Source: Combretum micranthum (taxonomy: Eukaryota; Streptophyta; Magnoliopsida; Myrtales; Combretaceae). Taken from it: a DNA stretch of 64,000 nt. A program made the translations under genes and the position numbers. Position 1 is the stretch's first letter; every line of letters begins with the position of its first letter. The stretch is taken from NCBI GenBank assembly GCA_024138025.1, contig JAMXBD010001369.1:186001-250000 (forward strand), written 5' to 3'. The notes below the pieces were generated by a model. That model was not told where the DNA came from. It worked only from the letters and a program-made list of their open reading frames with translations, and ran no database searches. Of the stretch, positions 34,785 through 47,900 are shown one piece after another.

Positions 34785-36392
34785 GTGAATGATGGGTGTC
34801 GAATCCAACAAATATATAATCCTACTCTCAAAATATATATAACTTGTATATAGCAGCGAGTAAGGTCGATCCACAAGGATTGATAAATTCTATTTCTATT
34901 TGAAGATTTGAATAAGGAAATGTGGGGGGGGGGGGGGGAAGGAGTGGTGTACTTCATAATCTCTATGAAAACTAATTAAACTATAACAAACGAACAAATT
35001 ACAAAGTGCAAATCAAACTTGAAGATTTCCTAACCAAAGGTATTATCACAACCCAGTTCACAAGATTAATCATTGATTCAAATATTTATGTTCTTTATCT
35101 TGGATAAACTGGTTATGGCTATTAACAAGCTCTAACAACCTATCTCTTCTTACTTTATCGATAATCAAAACATGCTCTTTGATTATTTCCCTTATCGATT
35201 AAACAAGCCTAAACAAGCTTTTAGGGTTTAATCTATCAACACTATTAGGAGCAAGAGAGATCACCAATTCAGGTCAACAAATCATACACATGATCTATTT
35301 GGACCAGATTATATAACTTCATAACACTAATCAATTACCTATCTCATAATCAATTATGTTGTTGTGCCAGAAACATTAGAACAATCAAATAATTATGGAT
35401 TTGATATTCTAATTAGCAGTATATCACCATGTTAATCGAACAAATGAGCTCTAATTTGCATTGATCAAACAAGATAATAATAACAATATAAATAGAAGAT
35501 CAAAACAACTCAATTAGATCTCACAATCCTTGAAGAATCGAGTCTTGTAACAATCCTTTGATTGGAAAATAATACTTTAGCCACTCATTCTCATACGAAA
35601 TTCTCTCTGTTCTAGGGTTTTTAGAATGTCTAAAGATGAAACAAATCAGATTTGGTTACAACATCTTATAGAAAAAAACTTGGAATTTCAATAGCCATAA
35701 CTTATACTAGTAGTTACCAAATATATGCCGATGGGGTACCTAACCGATGTTTAATGTTAAGTCGAATCCGATAAAGAAACACTACGGCTTTCTTTGTTTA
35801 AACTGCTAGCTTTGCATTTACGGCGGTGCCTACACCGTCGGTGTAGAATCAAGATTTTCTGATGTTCGTTGATTTTGAATTAATTTTCGAGAGCTTTACA
35901 CTGGTAGTGTAGGGGACAGCTTAGGAGACAGCTTTAAAGTTTTAGATATTGTGCATGGTATGCACCGGCCAAACGCCGACTGTGTAACTCCTTCAGATAC
36001 CTGTGTAGGTTACATATCATCAAACGTTGGTGTTGATCTTTGATGAAGGCCGACGGAGTCATTGGCGGTGTTAATGTTTTCAATTTCATTCACACCGATG
36101 GTGTTGAACTTCTTAGAGCCAGTGTACAATCTAATCAATGAAGGCTGATGATTTCTTCAATGAAGGCTAGCGATGTTTGCTCTGCTTTGGTCGGTATACA
36201 ATGTCCCTTGATTCCAAATAAGCATGAAACTTTTCCAAACTTGTTCTATTTGCATTATATTTCCTTCAATACCTGAAATGACATAATTAAGCCTAATTAA
36301 GTATCAATTCATCATGATTTCTATAAAAATCCATAATAATTAAGCATGATTTGTTCCATAAAAAATGAGTATAATTTGTCTTTATCAGTGAA
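34785..36392 (-). mobile_element. Family C solo LTR nested in family B, with target duplication GTGAA
   Basis: The LTR spans 34790-36387 (1598 bases) and on the plus strand reads TGATGGGTGTCG ... CTTTATCA. GTGAA occurs at 34785-34789 and again at 36388-36392. The family B copy at 49086 has the same site uninterrupted (AAGTGAAATCC), giving a natural empty site. It carries a run of about 17 G at about 34925-34941. The element is in minus orientation, like the copy at 17194. Confidence 0.88.
34925..34941 (+). repeat. Homopolymeric G run
   Basis: About 17 consecutive G, at the same LTR position as the G-rich tract at about 17316-17356 in the other family C copy. It may form a quadruplex, and its length may be unreliable in assembly. 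Confidence 0.85.
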
Positions 36393-38280
36393 ACCTTATA
36401 AAGTCAATCCTTTATAAAGGAAATTATCAAGTCACCAATCATAAGTACAACTAATAAAGAAATCACTCATAATTATTCAAGCAACAAAAGCATACACAAC
36501 TCAAATCCAAAATCAATAGCCATAAGTCTACTGTTAGCAAAAGACAAAATCTATTGACTTAAAGTCTAGTGGAAATATATTTCTATGTCTTAGAATATGT
36601 ATGGTCCTCGAGTGATTCACCTAATAAAGGATATCTCTCGTTAATTGTAAAGAGCCAACATGCCCCGAACCTAATATCAGGCATGCTCAGTCCCTTAGTC
36701 ACATATAATACCTTAAGTATTACACGCACAAGCTTCCTTTAAAGAAGCTGTTTATGTCGAACATAGGTTATAAAATTTTAAAATTTTAAAACCATTTAAG
36801 TAGATTCTCAAAACAACTAGATTTAGTAGCAGAAAAAACAAACTTTATAAAAACAGTTCTCATTCAACGCACACGAGTAGATTATTCATCATAAAACAAA
36901 ACCATATCATCAGGTATTTCATATACCTTTCATGACGGTAAACACAAAGCTTTAAAAGCTTATTACAAAATATGTGGACTCCACTAAGTCCTTAAAGAAA
37001 AATAATTTCAAAAAAGATAAATCCAGTTCTTTAAAAAAAATAAAAACAATAAAGAATACATATGGCAATCCTATTCCGCTTCACTCCTCATCAAAAACCG
37101 CCCGAGTCATCCCATTCACCCGATTCAATCATCAATAATCCACACATCACCTAAAATGAAAAGATCAATGAGCCAAAGCTTAGTACAATAGCAGCATAAG
37201 CATACACAAGATGACACTAGAGCTTAATCTAATGCAATGTAGCAAACAACAGTTTATTATATTTGAATTAAAGTAAACCAAGCAGCACTAGAATTTCACA
37301 CTTCGATAATAAATCTAGGGATCCTAAGTAGCAGCAACTGCTCATAAAAATGATATAAGTATCCCGGATACTTATATCTCTTATATGATATGCTTGAAAA
37401 AGAAAAAGGAAATAGCTTCACCTAAGGTTCATTGTTGTTATACATCTCTACTTATCTCAGTCTATAATATAACATGGCTCAACCAATTGTATAAACATGA
37501 GCCATACTATATTAATTATCTCCGAGCTTAAGTAGAAGTTATCTCGATACCATTTGCTCTATCAGCTACCTACCGAGCCACTTGTGAATTGCCATTGTAT
37601 CATGGCATACCATTGCATCATGGTAGGAGGTGTCCTAAACACCTAACTACAGTGTTAGCATCATCAGCAAGGTTGTCACTACCCATATTGGATTCAACAA
37701 CATAAGCACAGCAACACTCATTTATTAAGCCATCTTTAAGTATTAATTCATTATTAATGCCCATTCTAGCATAAACAAGCATGTTACTACGTACCTTATA
37801 TTTTCGAAATCCAAATAAGGATAGAGGATAGGTCAGAAGCCATCTCAAAGGATAGATCAAAGATAGGCATCTGCTTAAGAAAATTAAACTAGATAAGCAA
37901 TTTAATTAATTATCTACTTATATCAAGCTCATTTTAAAAGCCTATTTAATCAGACACTAAGTAGAAACCCACCACGACATAAGGACAGTTCTCCATTGTC
38001 TATTAAATTATCTCTTATTAATTAAACATGACTTAGCTTAACATACCTTATAATTCATATAAGTATTTAAATTAATTACCATCTTATATGAGGAACTCAT
38101 TTATCTTAGAAACAACATTTTCAACAATATACTCCATTTACTTTATGGTTTAGTCTAGCATATTAATCTAAGTCAATTATAAGTTAGGTCTATATTACTT
38201 AACCTAACCAAGTTTATTAGAATTAATCATTTAATCTAGTTACTAAGTCATATTCAATTATCTAACTAGGTCTATTAACT

Positions 38281-38312
<32 letters not shown>

Positions 38313-38501
38313 TTATATATATTATATATATATATCCTATAGGATCTTAATTAATCTAGTTTATTTTAGCCCATTAAGATTTACTAAATCAACTTGAACC
38401 TAGGTTAATTATGTAAGTTAATTTTATACTTAACTTCTAAGTTTAATCCAATTATTTATTAAATCTATAAATTCACTTAACTCATCTCTAATTGTATAAT
38501 T

Positions 38502-38947
38502 TGATGCAGTGTGGAAAGCGTGAAGGTAAACGTGATCAACATACCAGTTGAATTCATAGGAACTCAATTGCAAATAAGCAATTAACAGAGAAAACTCTCT
38601 CAAAGATTGTATTTCAATGTGATAATCATGTCTTCAAAAACAAACCCTAAAGGGCTATTTATAGCATTAAAAAGGAAACCTTAAAACAAACCTAAAAAGG
38701 AAAATAATAAATATAAAATCTTAAGTGATAAATGCAATATTGACTATCCTAAAATACAATATATGCTAAATAGGAAAATAATAAGTATAAAATCCTAAGT
38801 GATAAATATAATATTGACTATCCTAAAATACAGTATATGTCTTTAGAAAATAGGAAACAAAATAACAAATTCGTAATAGTAAGTCAGCCATATAGGCCGA
38901 CGGCTGGCCTTCTCTTTCAAAGCCGGTGACTTTGATGCCAGCTCACA
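38502..38947 (-). mobile_element. LTR of a minus-strand Gypsy element (family F)
   Basis: On the minus strand it starts near TGTGAGC (38947) and ends CACACTGCATCA at 38502. A TATA-like TGCTATAAATAG (minus strand) lies near 38655. It holds a directly repeated stretch of about 75 bases (AAATCTTAAGTGATAAATGC at about 38717 and AAATCCTAAGTGATAAATAT at about 38788). It is next to the polyprotein C-terminus, so it is the 3' LTR. The opposite LTR is not recognisable. Confidence 0.6.
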
Positions 38948-38968
38948 CTGATCTTCCAAGGCTGCCTT

Positions 38969-39610
38969 TTAAGCTTGGCAGCCTTTGTTCCCATATCTCT
39001 TGAGTTGCCTCTTCGACAATTCTAACTTGTTCAAATACTCCTCAGCTAGCTCAGTTGCATCATTCTCTCCTACCCATAAAGAGGTCGACCACAAGTTCTC
39101 ATTTGTATGCTTCTTCTTCTTCTTCTTCTTTTTAGATGACATAGGCTTCTTCATAACCCATTCCATCCCTCTCTCTAGTTGAATGATAGTCACACAAGAG
39201 CTCCTTTCCGCTTTGATGGTTGTGGAATGAATTGTTTTCTTCAAGGGCATCAGCGTATATTTCATGCTCCTTTTCTCCAACCTGTACATGTTCTCTTTTC
39301 CCATATATTGGGCATCCATGTCATACTTCTAAGGTCTTCCAAACAACAAGTGACGAGCATCCATATCTATTACATACAATAAATCTTACCCTTGTACTTA
39401 CCTATTGAGAATGGTACTTTGCATCTCTCTTTACATCAATCTTTTCAAATGCTTTAATCCACCCTGTAGTGTATGGGTTAAGGTGTTTCTCCATTGGTGG
39501 CTGGTACTAGTTCACAATTCTTCTACTAGCAATATTCTCGTAGCTTCCACTATCAATTATGAGATCAAACACCTTCCCATATATTGTATACCTTGATGTT
39601 CTGGGTGTTA
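38969..39610 (-). pseudogene. Family F Gypsy: protease-region remnant joined to pol C-terminus
   Basis: On the minus strand 39600-39405 resembles the Gypsy aspartic-protease region (GSYENI-like start, then a LNPYTTGWIK-like stretch). At 39319-39230 the frame resembles the segment between protease and RT (KYTLMPLKKT). The same frame then goes, through a lysine run, to ATELAEEYLNKLELSKRQLK and a stop at 38969, the kind of sequence found at the very end of pol. RT, RNase H and integrase are absent. As in family E, the middle of pol has been lost. Confidence 0.55.
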
Positions 39611-39639
39611 TCCACCTTCTCAGGCATTGGCATCATTCT

Positions 39640-40870
39640 CCTTATGACACAAGTCTGCTCAACTCCTCTTTAATCTCATGATAATACTCATCATCTCCAT
39701 TAGGCTTACAATAGATCTCTTCATCCCTCTCCACAATGTTCATACTCTTCTTATTAAGACAATCATTCGATCGGTGACCCGGTTGATTACATCGATAGAA
39801 CTTACCCAAAATACGCTTAGCATAGGGATTGTTTTGTCTCTGTGTATCATTAACATTAATAGGACACTTACAAGTAGCTTTGTCCTCTTTCTTCTCACTG
39901 CTCAATTTTGCTTCCCTTCAATGTTATCACTTTATCAAACATAGGATGATCCACACTCTCATTCCCACATCTCCTTCTATTAGTATCATATCATTGCACT
40001 TCTCATACAACATCAACTCAGCTCTAGGAGCCATATTCTTTGCTTTACTCAAATTCCTTAATACATTCACACCAATTTTATCTTGAATTTGAAATTTCAA
40101 ACCATTAACATACCTTTGCAACTTGTTGTCCTTGCTTTCTCGAGATCATTCCATTCACCAATCTCATAAACTTGGCCATATATTCATGAACATATCGTTT
40201 GCCCAGTTAACAATGTTGGTACTGCTGAAACAGAATTATTCATAATAGAGAGGCCAAAAGTCCCTTACAATAATTGTTTCATACGGAACCATGTTCGTAT
40301 GGGTTTTCCCTTCTCTTTGTATCATATTCTATAATCTCTCCCACCAGGCGGAAGCCCTTCTTTTGATATGTAGGCAACCAATCTTACTCTTTATTCGTTA
40401 GGTACCTCTATGTAGTCAAAGAATATATTCACTTCTGCTAACTGATCGAGAAATTTTTCTATATTAAGATTGCCATTGAAAGATGTGATGTCTACCTTTA
40501 AACGGAAATGACTACTGTCATCTTGGTAGTATCCATAGAACCCCTTTGGTAGCCATCACCACCAAAACCGCCTCTCCTCCACGGTTGTCTCTCTTTAAAA
40601 AAAACTTACCTTCCTCCTCAGAATCTTCATCTTAGATCTTTGCTCATTATTTGCAGCAATAGGTCTATTGATTGGATTGCCATAAGCATCTCTTACCCTA
40701 GGTCGTCTCCCACTATCATTCTTGCCTCTGTTGGTATTGACCACCATTGCGTCACACTAGCACCAACACATCTTCTACGAAATTTTCTGTGCATGATATA
40801 TTTACTTGGACCTAAAATTGTTAAGCTAAAAATGCTGCAAAATCTAGTTGCAAATTTCATATTTTTCTAA
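39640..40870 (-). pseudogene. Family F Gypsy gag remnant with zinc knuckle
   Basis: Minus-strand pieces in gag order are: a start region with RRPRVRDAYGNPI-like sequence (about 40720), a capsid stretch with a YVNGLKFQIQDKIG motif (40121-39927 frame), then a nucleocapsid knuckle FYRCNQPGHRSNDC (about 39780-39825) in which the first cysteine is replaced. Stops and frame changes occur throughout. This is the usual Ty3/Gypsy gag layout, now inactive. Confidence 0.75.
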
Positions 40871-40914
40871 AGATTTGAGATTATCTATTAGGTTCACACA
40901 GCCTAAGCTTATGA

Positions 40915-43560
40915 ATTAAGGACCCGACTTATCATATATCAAAATTTCAGGTAAGTGAAATCTCCTGACGATGTATAATACCTTAAGTATTACATGTACA
41001 TTCTCTTTAAAGAATTTGTTTATCTCGAACATTGCTAACTAATTTTAATTCCTAAAATCATATAATTACATTATGAAAATAACTAGATTTGATTGATGAT
41101 AAAAATAAGCTTTTTTTAAATGAACATTTACATTAGGTATCTCAATAGAGAATACCTATTCAACATGGTAAACAAAGCTTTAAAAGCTTGTTAGAATACA
41201 CGTAGGCTCCACTAGGCCCTTAAAAAAAACAACTTTAAAAGATTAAATCCATTTCTTAAAACAAATTAAGAACAAAAAAAAATAACAAATAATCGATCAA
41301 AGCTACTTCACTTCACTCATCAATAACTCTTCTTGCTTCATCCCATACCAAAGTTAACATCATCATCAGTCATCATCAGCACATCATCATCAATCATCAA
41401 CACAACACTTGGAAAAAGAGAACAACAACAATAATGAGTCGAAGCCCATTACAATAGTAACACAAGCACACAAGAGATCACACACAAGCTTAAGCTAAGT
41501 GCAATGCAAAAACAACAATTTTTTATCTTTAATTAAAACAAACAATTCAACACTGGAGTACTCATGCTCCAGAACAATCCTAAGAATCTAGGGGTTTTAA
41601 GTAACAACAGCTACTCAGGCATTGATATAGGCAGTCCGAATACCTAGAACTCCTATATAACGTTAAAAAAAATAACTTCATATAGGTTTCGCAACCGTTT
41701 CTCGCTCTTTACTCAATCTCAGTCCATAACATTAGTTAGTTCAACAGTCCCACAAACATGAACTAAAAATGTTACTTCACCCCAAGCTTAAGTAAACATT
41801 ATGGCGATACTGTTTGCCCCATCAACTACCCGTTGAGTCACTTATAAATGTCATTACATCATGACTAAGGTAGCCTAAAAACCTAAACTATGTGCCTATG
41901 GACAAGGTTATCGCTCTTCGGACCAGATTCAACGGCATACACACAAACAACACTCATTAATTATTATGTTGTCTTTAAGTTTTAATTTATTTAGGATGCC
42001 TATCCTAGCATACAACATGCAAGTTACTGCATACCTTATATATATGAAATCCAAACAAAGACTCAAATGTCATCTTAGAAGGTAATAAATATCCATATTT
42101 TTTTCAAGAAATGAAACTCATATAAGAAATTAAATAATTTATCCATTTACATCAAACTTTTATTAAAAGCCTATTTGATCACACAATAATTAGGAACTCG
42201 CCATGGCTGCGATAATTATCTAGTCAAGATACGGACAGTTCTTCATTTTGTCAAAGTATTTCTTTTCACTTTGTTTATAATATTTTCTTACAACGACATC
42301 ACCAAAACATTTATTTTCTAAAAAACACACATTTAAAATAACATATTCCCCATGTTAATTATGGTTTATCTTAATTCATTAACCAAAGATAATTATTAGC
42401 TGTTAAGTCTATTTTAACTTAAGTTAGCCAAATTGATTAGAGTCAATCATTTAATTCCATGCTAAGCTAAGGTGACTAAACTTAATCAATATAATTCACT
42501 TTAACTCATTTTATACTTGGGAACTATATGAACTTAAATTAATTATTAATCTACAAATTATCCTAACTCACTCTTAATTATGCAAATTAACTAACATGAC
42601 ATATCGAGCATCTTTTATCTATTTCATTTTATCTTTTGTTCATTCTCTCTTTCTTTCTTTCTTTTTATTTTTTTCTTTATGAACAACATCACGGGACAAA
42701 TCACACCTATGAAGGAGGCCATGATGGTCATCATAGGCCTCATTATTCCTGTAACAAGGAGATAATACCCCTTATCATGGCCATGATCTAGCCAGGACAT
42801 ATGAAAATCGTGATCAGAGGAGATCTAGGCCATGATGTCAATAACTAGCAATATCATGCCCATTAGCACCCTTTATATTTTGATTAGAGAAGGTCATGTC
42901 CTTCGTCATGCCCATGATCACCCTTGATTTTCTTTTCTGCATGTGATACGGCCCGTGATGCATAAGGAGATTATGTTATGTTTTTCCTTTGTCTTTTTTA
43001 CCCCACTTTGATTACTTGTTTTCATATACATCAACCAAACATCTTGATATTAGCATATTCATGTATAATCTTAACCTATAAGCACTTATATATATATATA
43101 TATCATATATTCTTAAATCATTTTATCAAACACCTAGCTCACATAACATATTTAGGTTTATAGCATACAAGTTCATATATCCTTAATCTATCAATATTAT
43201 CACAAGTTCTACATATATTTAACTTTATTTCAATATTTACATGCATAAACAACAACTAAAGCAAATAAAATAACAAAACTTATCTTTTTAGACAAACCTA
43301 ACATCTTGATCTTTCCTACCATTTCTTCACCTAAGTTCTTAAAGTTGTTTTTTGCATGAACTCTATCCTCTATTTGGTTTTCTATCTTTGATTTCCTCTC
43401 TAATCTTATTGAATTTGAGATTTAGATTTGAGTTTAGAGAAAGAAAGGAAAAAGAGAAGAAGAAGTAGAAAAGGGAAAGAAAGGGAAAGGAAATAAAAAG
43501 AAAAAAGCAGCCAAAAGTAAAAAAGAAAAAGAAAAGGTTAATGGTAATTTATTGATATTT
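40915..43560. repeat. Family B long repeat, copy with an internal deletion
   Basis: Follows the same motif order as 36690-38500: TAATACCTTAAGTATTAC (about 40978), AAACAAAGCTTTAAAAGCTT (about 41170), then the GTAACAACAGCTACTC, CCCATCAACTACCCGTTGAG and GTTGTCTTTAAG blocks. Compared with the 34-kb copy, most of the first 2.5 kb is missing. It contains the GC-richer repeat patch at about 42700-42960 and a purine-only tract at about 43440-43535. No gene. Confidence 0.55.
42700..42960. repeat. GC-richer patch with CATGA-type short repeats
   Basis: The words CCATGAT, TCATGCCC and GGCCATGATG recur many times within 260 bases, on both strands because CATG is palindromic. It occupies the same relative place in family B as the short-repeat patch at 9400-9760, but the repeat unit is unrelated. 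Confidence 0.55.
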
Positions 43561-44000
43561 TAGGATAAGGCTATTGTGTTTAAACTTTTAGATCGATATC
43601 TTTAATTATGAAAGTTTTGAGAAAATAATTTAAGAATTAATATGTTATAAATAAAGAACTTGAGATATAAAATTAATTTAAGAGGTTGGTATATAAAAAC
43701 GATATTTAACTTGAGCTTAGGCTCAAATATGATATTTTTAGGCAAGCACGTGATTTTAAAATTTACAAGGATTAAGGATATGGATTGCTGGGTCAAAGTT
43801 TAGGGATTTGGGAATCCACTAAACATTTAAACAACACGTTTAGGGGTTTAAAGATCCAAATATTAAGTTTTGACTTAAATCTATTTACTAATTTAATTAC
43901 ATTTTTATCCAATCATAATTCATTATGTATTTTTCTTCCATTCATTAAACTATCTAAATCCAATTTCTAACTGAGGTGAAAGTTTGAGATATTTCATGAA

Positions 44001-44560
44001 TGATGAGGGACACGAGACAGGATTAAATTATTGGTGTAAGTGCCAAAAAAAAAACGATACATGGTTATTTTAGGAAGACAACTTTTTTTTTAAATTTAAT
44101 GGATTAATGTTATTTTTATAGCAAAAATATCTTTTTTAATAGGATTAATATCTTCCTATATATGTCAAATTTTTTAATTAGGTTTTTTTTTTCAATTATA
44201 AATAGACTAGACTTGTAAAAGTTGAGATAGAGATTTTTAGTGGAATTATATAATATTTGTCTCTTCTATCTTTCCTAGTATTCTATGGAATCAACAAATC
44301 GATAGTAGATTTCTTTTGAAAATTTGTGCGTAAATCAACATATTGCATTTTTATCTCTTTTCAAAATTCACATTATCATTGAATTTTCAAAATTTGATGC
44401 CTATTTTTCTAGGTATTATAAGAATCAATAGACAAATAGAAGATCGTCTTTCGACAATTGTGCTTGATTCAATGAATTTCGATGTTATTCCAATATTCAC
44501 TTTCACCGTATTCATAGAATCAATAGATTGTGATCATTTTTCATTCCTTCCACTGCGTTA
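44001..44560 (+). mobile_element. Family D (TRIM-like) LTR 1
   Basis: Begins TGATGAGG, contains GGATTAAATTATTGGTG, a TTTAATAGGATTAATATCTT motif, and a TATA-like TATAAATAG at 44197-44205; ends CACTGCGTTA. It is followed by a decayed primer site at 44563. It matches LTR 2 and LTR 3 through these landmarks. U5 (from about 44390) is related to family E. Confidence 0.75.
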
Positions 44561-44656
44561 GTTGGTATTAGAGATGACATTTGTCTTGGGATATCCATTA
44601 TGAAGGAAAGCCAATGATGAAAATTTGAGGGCAATTTTTGTCTAACCTAAGAAGAA
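44561..44656 (+). mobile_element. Family D interior 1 (96 bp): primer site and purine tract only
   Basis: TTGGTATTAGAGATGAC at 44562 is a mutated tRNA-Met primer site. The 96 bases between the LTRs encode nothing and end in the purine-rich AAGAAGAA next to LTR 2. An interior this small is typical of TRIM elements. Confidence 0.7.
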
Positions 44657-44976
44657 TGATGCGAATGTGTGACATGATTAAACTATTGGTGCAAGCGCAA
44701 AAAAAAAAAAAAAAGACATGATTTTTTTGTGAAGATTACGATTTCTTTTTCTATATTTAATAGGATTAATGTTAGTTTAATAGTAGCAGTATATTTTTTA
44801 ATAGGATTAATATCTTTTTATATATGTCAAGTCTTTTAATTATATTTTGTTTTTCAAATCCTATAAATAGACTAGACTTGTAAAAGTTGAGGCAGAGATT
44901 TTTAATGGAATTATAATATTTGTTTCTTCTATTTTTCCTAGTATTTTAAGGATTGAATATTAGGTCAATAGCACAT
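44657..44976 (+). mobile_element. Family D LTR 2, left part (interrupted)
   Basis: Begins TGATGCGAATGTGTGACATG, with the TATA-like TATAAATAG at 44862-44870. It breaks at CACAT (44972-44976) where family A copy 2 is inserted. It resumes at 48354 with CACATATTGCTTTTTGGAAT, matching the uninterrupted CACACATTGCTTTTTGGAAT at 51292 in LTR 3. Confidence 0.75.
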
Positions 44977-47900
44977 TGTCACGCCCCAGAGGGTACCCTA
45001 AATGTGGCAGTCTGCCGCACATAATATTAAAACTAATGAATGACAATCTTAGTTACGCAGGAGCTTCGATATCACGTGCAAGGCATGCTTTGAAGATAGT
45101 AGGAGACTCAAAGGGGTATTATGTTTAAGCAGATACTAAAAGCATGCAAGAACTTATGAACGAAAACATGTAATAATCATTAAGATAAAAGTTGCATACA
45201 ACTTCTTAGGGGCATTCTCCCGTACTAAAAGCCTTGCTCAACTAAACATACATGAATATAACAAAAGTCTACTATAGAGATTTCTCTTAGAAGTCTACAC
45301 TCAAAACTAAAACATGTAAACTTATTTCAAAAAGCTCTAGTAACTTTAGCTCATACCTGACAAAAGGGCTCCTTGGTACTAACCATGTAATCAAACTGTA
45401 ACAAAAAGCTATAGAAACTAATCTTAGTAAGATAACTTCCTTCTTCAAAGCATTTTCATAAAACATATAAGTATTTTAGACAATCATATGGGAATGCATT
45501 AATCACATGAGCAAACAAAATACACATGATTAACCAGAAACCATGTGTAGCATCGATTTACACCCTGCATGTCGGGTTGGGTGGTTACCGGCCCATACAA
45601 CTATCAATAATTGCAGACTTTCCGCTCTATTAGTCCATGTACTTTCCGGCTCCTATTAGTCCATGTAGACTTTCCGACTCCTACTTGCCACCACTACAAC
45701 TCCTCGTTTCCCCACACAAAGAATATTAGTGAAAATCAAATGTGACTCACAATATGTCATGCATGAATTATTTTTAATATTGGTCTTTCCAATTTATTGT
45801 CAGTTTCAAGTTAAAGGTGACCAAAACAATATTCATCATACTTATTGGAAAAGGTCATAAATTACTCATCAAATCTTCTTTCGATATACTTAGCTTTTTT
45901 ATTCAACAATCACATCATTCAATCAAGAATTCAATTCATACAACATTTATTCATTTATCTTTTTCCTGATCTCTACTACTTACAAGTACAATCAATGAAA
46001 CGTAATTGTAAGGGATTAACTCACTCCATAACGATCGCTCATATTCGAAATAATCTTCTGGGAAGGCGATATCTTCCTTCTTCACCTAAACAAGATGAAA
46101 TACCCAAAATGAGCTTTTTATAGAATTTATACTATAAAGATTCTAAGTCTATTTCTAAATTGCGGTAAAATCGGATTGAAGGAAGTTCGAACTTAAAATG
46201 GTCATAACTTGCTCATTTTAACTCGGAATTTCGCATATTATATGTTATTTTATACCTACTTGAAAAGATCTATCCATTTCTAAGATTACTTTTACTATAA
46301 AAGGTCATTTGGATCTCGATTTAGAAGGGTACAGATCTAACACGAAAATTCCTTTCTTGAAAAATAACATTTTCTAATCCTTCCTTTACTAAGACTTGTT
46401 TAAGTAAAAAAACAAATTTGTATATATTTTGAAAAGAATTCTTTATGTATAAATAGACTCATAATTTATGCATGATGCTATAGGTAGTGTTTTATTTAAT
46501 TAATTTCCTTAAAACAACCTTTTTTAGTGTTTTGGAAAATTTGGATTTGTTAAACTTTACTTTATGTGGTTAAAGTAACTTATAAATTTTTTGATTGATC
46601 AAAATCTAATATTCTATATTTTGATTGTTTAGTTTATCAAAAGTAAGTTGAAAATAAAGTTTTTTTTTTGTTAAGGTTACCTACCTATATTATTTCTAGG
46701 AATTGAAAAATAGAATTTCCAAAAGTTTTCTTTAGTAGTACTTGATGAGTTTATTCTTTGAAAATTTATTTTCATTTTCCTTATAAGTTGTTTTTCTTAA
46801 AAACTTATTTAGCTCTTGGTTTAGAAAGTTGGTAAAAATAGTATATATCAAGATTTCTTTTGTTATTTGAAAAGGAAGTATCTTTAGACTTTGAAGAAAC
46901 TCCTTTTATTAATTGTTTGAAATTTCATGATGAGTTTATATAAACCTTTAAAATAAATTTATTTGAAAAGATTTTTCTGAGTCTTTGGGAAAAACATTTA
47001 TTTAGTGATAAAATTTTATTCTTTTATCAAAAGGATTCCTTTTTATTTGGACAACAACTTATTAGCCATGCATGAATATGATCATATAGTTTATAAAAAA
47101 AAAAAATCTCAAGATAAGATGATAAAAAAAATAAATAAGCATATTAATAATAATTGTCAAGTATTGGGAGCATTAACTTCTTCAAGGCTTCCCGGGACTA
47201 AGATTAGACTAATCCTAAAATAAAAAGAAAATTATTTTGACTTGGTGAGGACAAGTCTAAGACTTAGAAAGACTAGTCTTAAAACAACTTAAAGTAAATA
47301 AATTGCAAGGAAAGTAAGTAAATTACAATAATAAATGAGCTTATATGCTCTAAAAGATATATATATATATATATATATATAACTACATAGATATATTTAG
47401 TTAGATATAGATATGAACAATATAAAGAAAATAGATTTATGAACTAGAATAAAGTATGAACATATTGTTGCTTTCTTAACCTCCATGGGTTTAGAAAACA
47501 CACATTATACTCATACTAAGCAAATGAACATAAGAAAAGCTTAAAAGAGTATTACCTATAGAAGAAGAAAAACTAGAGAAACTTTAAGAGAGCTTTTGGA
47601 GAGATTTTGGGAGAGTAATGGTAGTGTATGAAAGGTGTGACGAAATGGAAGGAAGAGGTGGTATTTATGAGAAAAAGTAGAGGGTAATTTTTGTTAATTA
47701 AATAATAGAAATTGAAATAAATTAAGAGGAAAAGAGGGAACCGATGCAATTTGTGAGGAAGAGAAAGAGGGATATTTATTTTTTTGTATTTTTGTTAATG
47801 AAAAGTGAGATGTGAAGATGAAGTTGTATTGGAAATGAAAATTGTAAGAAAAGAGATGTATAGGTTGTAAGAGTAGGTTATAAGGAAAAGTAGAGATAGA

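Larger units (their letters stand above)
33995..38501. mobile_element. Family B long repeat (probable LTR), interrupted by a family C solo LTR
   Basis: Starts TGTTAGGACCC, matching the start of the copy at 48409 (TGTCAGGGCCC); both continue with AGAAA(C)...ATACTAGTTAT and AAGATAATTAATTATATTTC. After the nested insertion (34790-36387) it continues with AAGTCACCAATCATAAGTAC and CACCTAATAAAGGATATCTC, then the CCTTAAGTATTAC, AAAGCTTTAAAAGCTT and later motifs shared with 40920-42610. The right end is cut by the minus-strand Gypsy LTR at 38502. No protein is encoded. It is probably a long LTR, by its TG start and its size. Confidence 0.55.
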
